A stretch of 64,000 nt of DNA from Punica granatum (Eukaryota; Streptophyta; Magnoliopsida; Myrtales; Lythraceae). The position numbers and the translations under genes are program-made. Every line of letters starts with the position of its first letter. Position 1 is the stretch's first letter. The stretch spans positions 20,144,354 through 20,208,353 of the forward strand of contig NC_045132.1 in assembly GCF_007655135.1 (NCBI RefSeq). Reading direction: 5' to 3'. Positions 58,414 to 64,000 of the stretch are shown in pieces. Below the pieces are notes generated by a model that ran no database searches, was not told the DNA's origin, and worked only from the letters and a program-made list of their open reading frames with translations.

Positions 58414-60790
58414 TTAGTAAACCCGTGCTTTGCACAATTTTTGTGAAAAAATTTGTAATAAGAAATTAAATATGAAAATAATAAACAATATGAATTTATA
58501 ATTTTTATTGATATATGCAAAAAATTAATTTTTTTATTCAATTCGTAAATAAGAAGTTATGCAATAAATTCATATACACCATTTCAATCATCAATCTTAT
58601 ATCTACGAAAGAAATTTAAATACCTAAAAATTCAAAATTTTTAGTTTATATTTGATGGAAGAATAATAATTATAGAATAAATTTTATAATTTTAGTATTT
58701 GCGTGTACTTTATTTGTCTAACATTACATAAATTTAATTTCCCGAATTTAAATATTTTAGATGAAATGATCCAATCACTTTGATGGATGATTTACATTAT
58801 TAATATTTAATAAAAGTAGCTACACAATACATCTGAAATTTTTTAATATAATCCAAATTAAGAATAATATACCTTTAATAATATTAATATATATAATTGG
58901 TTATATATATACTTATCTTCATAAAATAATTTGCATTAAGTTTATTTATCAAAATAGAAATTATCACTGTAAAATTTTATTATTGTGTAGAATTAGTATA
59001 TTTATAATTAATTGTGTACTTATTGAAAATGATGCAATTATGTTTATATGAAGTAATTATATAAATATTTACATTAAATTAATTTCAAATATTTCATAAT
59101 TTGACAATAACATATTACTTATTTTATGATTCTACCTATATTTATTAGCTTCAAGTGAAACGACACGATTCACTTTGTTGCTTGGAATCTTGATTAAGAT
59201 GAATTTGATAATATGCTCCATTTTTTGTAGGCTCTAGTGGAACATGCCAATTGACCCGTACTTAAAAAGAGATTTTAATTTAAAATTATAAATAATTTTA
59301 ACAAACTAATTACCTTGTAAATATTTTGTCCATTTGATAGGAATACTCGAATCAAGAGTTTATATTGTCCTTCACAAAACAACCACATCACTTGCATATG
59401 AGCTTCAAAACCAACTTATGAACATTTTGGGTCCAATGATTTTTTTTTATTAATTTTTAACACCGTGCTATGTAATATGCCACGTCAGATTTTCGTCAAT
59501 TACATTCAAAGTTTGACTATTTTGATAGATAGAATAGAACTTCATGTATTAAATTGATGGCAAAGTTTCTTTGTATACCAAACTGATGGTAAAAGGCAAC
59601 TTCATGTATCAAAATGATAGTTTTCTCATATATTTATGCAATTAAAATAATTCAAAATAATAATAATACCATTCCTCTTAATTGTCACTAAATTTATGTT
59701 TTCCTTTTAGAGCATTGCTATTTGTGCCGAACATTTCTGCCGAAATTTAGTGCTACAAGACAGAATGGCATCTCCGTAATTTTGCGTAAAAATGATGTAC
59801 TATTTATATCAGTGAGGGAGTTGGCATCCTCCGAATCGGCATTTTCATTTCCTTTATCAATTGATGGAATTGGCGGTTAAATTTAGATTATGACATTGAT
59901 GGTGAAATAATATAGAGCCCATTTAATGGAAATAATTAATGGAGTTTATCATTCATAATAGATTTATTACTATTGAGAGGTAGAAATTAAAATTTTTTAA
60001 ATTTTACTATATGTGATTTGCTATTAAAATGATGATATGCTATTTGAAATCTTCTTAGTATTGCTTTGAATATCATTTTCATCATGCTATTACTAATTAC
60101 TATTATATATCTTATTATTTAATTTTTATTTATATAATTATATGAGTATTCGTAATATGCTATTACTAATTATAGTAATATGTGTTATTATTTAATTTGT
60201 ATTTATATAATTATAAATATTCATAATTTTCTTGTAAAGTGATCTGAATTAGTAGTTTCTTCATTTCATAATTGCTATTACACCCCCATTTATTATGGCG
60301 TTGTCAACTTGATATAATATATATATAGATTTTCTTATAAAGTGATATGAATTAGTAGCTTCTTCATGTCATAATTGCTATTATTAATTACAATAATATG
60401 TATTATGATTTAAGTGTTGTATAACATATTAATCTATGTATTAGTAAGAGATTTGCTGTTATACCCTATTTATACCCTATTTATTATGGCGTTGTCAAAT
60501 TTATATAATATATATAGATTAATAGCTTCTTCATTTCATAATTGATATTATTAATTGCAATAATATGTACTATTACTTAATTTTTACATAGCATATTAAT
60601 CTACGTATTAGTAATAGATTTACTATTACACCTCCATTTTTATGGCGTTGTTCATGTAATGTCTAGATTAATTACAATAATATGTTTTATTATTTAATTT
60701 TTACATAACATACTAATATATGTATTAGTAAAAGATTTACTTTCATACCCCTACTTATTATGGCATTGCCAAATTTATATAATATAGAGA
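58414..60790 (-). mobile_element. Possible non-autonomous Helitron, minus strand
   Basis: The minus-strand 3' end has a gtgcaaagcac hairpin followed 10 bp later by ctaa (the CTRR type). The 5' end at 60790 starts TCTCTATATTATATAAATT in an A|TC context. No Rep/helicase is present. The 3' flank does not give a clean T, so the 3' boundary is uncertain. Confidence 0.35.
60060..60790. repeat. Tandem repeats containing the Helitron-like 5' end
   Basis: The phrase tttattatggcgttgtcaa followed by tataatatatatagatt recurs at about 60284, 60475, 60640 (degenerate) and 60757. It is separated by repeated tcttcatttcataattg and tattagtaa.agatttac blocks with unequal spacing of about 115-190 bp. Confidence 0.75.
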
Positions 60791-60881
60791 TAGTGGTGAG
60801 GATTGGTTGCCCTTTATCTCCTGCTAGCAATAAATGATCGACCAAAAATGTTTGTATCTATATATCTATCTAACATATATA

Positions 60882-60935
60882 GGAGGGGTGGTTTGGTGGG
60901 GGGTGGTGGCGGGAGATGTGGGGGGAGGGGGGAAT
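60882..60935 (+). repeat. G-rich tract with G-quadruplex potential
   Basis: At least six runs of three or more G within 54 bp (aggaggggtgg, gtggggggtgg, cgggag, gtggggggagggggg). A tatataaat motif lies 80 bp further on (61011-61019), but no gene follows. Confidence 0.75.
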
Positions 60936-62099
60936 TGGAAATGTGCTGCGCATCGAAATACAACCACATGTCAAAGAAATAATTAATGGCAGATGAGGAG
61001 GAGAGGAGGATATATAAATGACAACTGTTTGATGGTCCTTACCCACACACACACAACATAAACATTATATGTATTCGTAGAGAATTGAAGTGTGTACAGG
61101 TTAGTGCCAGATTTCTGGGAGACGCGGTCGTTCGGACTTGTTATAAATGCCATACGGATGTAGCCAATTCTCCATTGTTGTTTCCGGTTAATTATACATT
61201 TCTTACAAACAATTCAGTTTTGAAAATAGACTAGAAATGGAAAAAGGGAAAAGGTTTACGAACTTCAATCCCGATTGGGAGGGATCTCTAGAGATTTCCA
61301 ATGACTTATCGAGGCACAATTTCTTTTAGATTTTAGTGTTTATAAACTTTTGGCTCGAGAAAAGAGTTAACGCATCTGCACTCTAATTACATACAAAACT
61401 TTAAGGTTTTGAATTCGATTATTTTTTTTTTGGATTTTCGTCACACATCTATATATAATATATAATGTTAATACGAAGAGAGAGAATGATTGTGGTTTCG
61501 ATAAGTGTTACTCTTGTCTTCATCAGAATCTGCCATGTGTTACCTTTGATTTCTCTAAATCCCACAACGTGGCATCTTCTCAACCCTTATTAATGCAAAC
61601 AAATTGATCTCCATATGGCATCTTCTATACCCTCTTTACTACAAGAATTGGTGGATTTCAAAATTAGTGCGATACATGAATAAATATAATTTTGTAAATT
61701 CAATTTATTAATTAATTCCACTTTTTAATATTTGGTTCAACAAGTAAATCGATACTGACTAGAATATCTAAAAAAAATTTGCCAACATCAAATAAACTCA
61801 AAGATTAAAAAAATATAATACAAATAAATTGATTGAAGAATTTGCTTAATTTAGAAATAAATGTAATCTTTTCAAATTCAATTAATTAAATTATTTTCTT
61901 TTCCAATTTCCAATGTTACAAATGCTTGATTACATTCTTAAAACTATAATTGGAATATTTAAAGGCTATTACAAGTTCTATGTTAATATTAAATCCACTT
62001 AGAAGTTCAAAGTGATGCTTATGAATTTATTTATTAAAAAAAGATATTGAAATATTTTTAAAAAAAGTATATTGAAATATTCTTGTAATCAAATTTAAT
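60936..62099. other. Intergenic stretch, no gene seen
   Basis: AT-rich. From about 61640 on it resembles the tandem units that follow (ttccaatgttacaaatgctt phrase near 61908), so an older, shorter repeat unit may be present. Confidence 0.4.
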
Positions 62100-62506
62100 T
62101 TTTCAATTTAAAAAGGGGTATTGAAATATTTTTCAAAAAATTTCATGCAAGTAATTTTACTTACATTATTGAAATCGCAAGGACCTTAGAAAAAAATAGT
62201 ACAATTAAATTAATCTAAGAATTTGTACCATTTAAAAATAAATATGTCTTTTCAAATTTGATTAATTAGGATTGGTTTCTTTTCTCATTTTCCATTTCTA
62301 CAATGCTTAATTATACTCTTGAAATTGTAGTTGGATTATTTAGTTCAAAAATGATGTTGAAATACATATTGAAAATTTTTCATACAAGTAATTACTTACA
62401 AAATTAAAATTATAGGGAGTTTTGGAACACTCAATAACCATTACACGTTATGTATTAATATTAATTACACTTAGAAATAAAAATGATGCTAAAAAGAATC
62501 GATTTA

Positions 62507-62605
62507 TTTTTCGATGTGAACCCTCGTATCTGGAAGCCCAATTGGGCCCAAACTAATTTAGCCAAGGCAGGTCAGTCCACTAAAGGGTAAAACTCCCCCA
62601 TTATG
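62507..62605 (-). repeat. SINE-like family B, truncated copy in tandem unit 1
   Basis: Reverse: tcgatgtgaaccctcgtatc, cccaattgggcccaaacta, then a break after actccccca. The tRNA-like head is deleted. Confidence 0.75.
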
Positions 62606-63218
62606 GATTAAAATTGATTTATTTAAAAGTTCATAAAACGAATGGAATAAATTTAGTTTCTATGTTTATCAAATTTACTTAAATTTGAAACTTCAATTCT
62701 ATGAGTGGTTTACTTTTCAGTGAGCTACAAGTGACTTATTTTTATTTTTATTTTTATTTCTAATTTTCAATTCCACGAGCTTAAACATATTCTTGAAATT
62801 AAATTAAATTTTTCAATTTAAAAAGGATATTGAAATATTTTTTAAAAATTTCCAAGCAAGTAATTATACTTACATTATTGAAATCGCAAGGATCTTGGAA
62901 AAAAATCATACAAGTAAATTACTCTAAGAATTCATACGATTTAGAAATATCTATATCTTTTCAAATTCGATTAATTAGAAATAGTTTCTTTTTCCATTTT
63001 CCAATTCTACAAATGCTTAATTATACTCTTCAAATCGTAATTGGATTATTTAGTTTAAAAGGGATGTTGAAATACTTTTTAAAACTTTTCACGTAAGTAA
63101 TTACTTACAAAATTAATTGTAATTGTAAGGATTTTTGGAATATTAAATAACCATTACATGTTTTGTATCAATATTTATTGCACTTAGAAATAAAAATGAT
63201 GTTATGAGAATTGATTTC

Positions 63219-63406
63219 CATTTTTTCGGTGTTAACCCTAGTATCTGAAAGCTCAATTAGGCCTGCCTAATCCAGTAAAGCCGGATCGGCCCATTACGGG
63301 GTAAAGCTCTCCTACGTAAATTTTCTACATTCACAAAGAATAGAATCAGAGACCTTATTTAAAAAGAACGAGTATCGAACCGCTTAAATCAATCCATGAT
63401 GGTTAA
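63219..63406 (-). mobile_element. SINE-like family B, complete copy in tandem unit 2, with 13-bp target duplication
   Basis: Reverse: tttttcggtgttaacccta, gcctgcctaatccag, head with gagaccttatttaaa and cgaaccgcttaaatc. gagaattgatttc lies at 63206-63218 and 63407-63419. Same location as the truncated copy in unit 1. Confidence 0.85.
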
Positions 63407-63570
63407 GAGAATTGATTTCTTTAGAAGTTCGTAAAACGAATCGAATAAATTTACTTTTTATTTTTATTAGATTTACTTAAAGTTGAAACATTTAAATTCT
63501 ATGAGTGATTTACTTTTCAGTGAGTTACGAGTGATTTATTTTTATACAAAAGATATATATTCAAATATTT

Positions 63571-64000
63571 TTTACGATATCGATAATGAAAATTAAGATT
63601 CTTTTTAGAAACTAAAAGGTTTAACTATTACCTTAATTTTAATCAAATAATGTTGTTCATGCTTTTACTAATCTTATCTATAAAATATATAAATTAATAC
63701 TTTTTAAATAAATGATATAGTTTCTAATGTATATATGATAAATTTAACAATTTTATTTATTATTATTTTGAAAATTATGAAAGAGTTAATTCTATAACTT
63801 AAGCTAATTAATATTTTTAAAAACACTTTATAATAAAGATATATAATTTCTACTATGATGAATAATCATGCGCAAATGAGCGGGTGAAATGGCTAGTATC
63901 CTAATCTCAAGATAACTTATTGCAGAATCTCGTGAAACACGAGTTGAGCCCGAAGCCATTTGTTTGAGGGAACGCTTGTCTCAGTGTCCCATGTCATGTC
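63571..64000. other. Right edge of the window, no gene seen
   Basis: AT-rich to 63870. The last 120 bp becomes GC-balanced (gagttgagcccgaagcc, gagggaacgcttgtctcag), which may be the edge of a transposon or gene cut by the window end; it cannot be assigned. Confidence 0.35.

Larger units (their letters stand above)
62100..63570. repeat. Two tandem units of about 710 bp, each containing the same SINE insertion
   Basis: Unit 1 (62100-62808) and unit 2 (62809-63570) share ttcaatttaaaaagg, acattattgaaatcgcaagg, gattaattag, atgcttaattatactctt and tggatta tttagtt in the same order. Landmark spacing is a constant 710 bp up to the SINE and 798 bp after it, because the SINE of unit 1 lost about 88 bp. 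Confidence 0.85.

Overview
The window is nuclear DNA of a flowering plant, most likely a woody eudicot. Genes are sparse, introns are short GT-AG introns, spacers are AT-rich with many (TA)n tracts, and plant-specific families are present (LOB domain, B-box/CCT, SAUR). The species cannot be fixed from the sequence alone. About 64 kb holds four intact-looking genes, one decayed gene fragment and a dense layer of transposable elements.

Genes, left to right. (1) A class II LOB-domain repressor, LBD41/42 type, + strand, two exons, 4937-5956. (2) A broken PPR-protein fragment, - strand, about 10650-11396. (3) A CONSTANS-like protein with one B-box and a CCT domain (COL16/COL6 type), - strand, two exons, 21357-23116. 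(4) A small auxin-up RNA (SAUR) gene, + strand, no intron, 32904-33284. (5) A homocysteine S-methyltransferase (HMT3 type), - strand, seven exons, 44060-46512, 334 residues with every exon junction in phase. They are separate, independently transcribed genes with no shared pathway evident.

Mobile DNA. A 5.9-kb Ty3/gypsy chromovirus (34496-40444, - strand) has two 406-bp LTRs, an initiator-Met-tRNA primer site and a polypurine tract. It is inactivated by six in-frame stops, a frameshift and a nested 556-bp hAT-type MITE. A complete 766-bp TRIM element (6578-7343) has a perfect 5-bp target duplication and an internal tandem duplication. Other elements are a PIF/Harbinger-like MITE (30307-30690), a long-TIR foldback/MULE-like element (50491-51126), a decayed CACTA-like element (52969-54201), probable Helitrons, and several TIR elements.

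The most pervasive layer is two families of tRNA-derived SINE-like retroposons, called A and B here. More than twenty copies lie across the window; the best have polymerase III box A/B-like motifs, A-rich tails and 11-15-bp target-site duplications. Their nesting and their inclusion in later tandem duplications give a relative time order for much of the intergenic DNA.

Family names A, B, D and E are local labels only. All element boundaries were read by eye.
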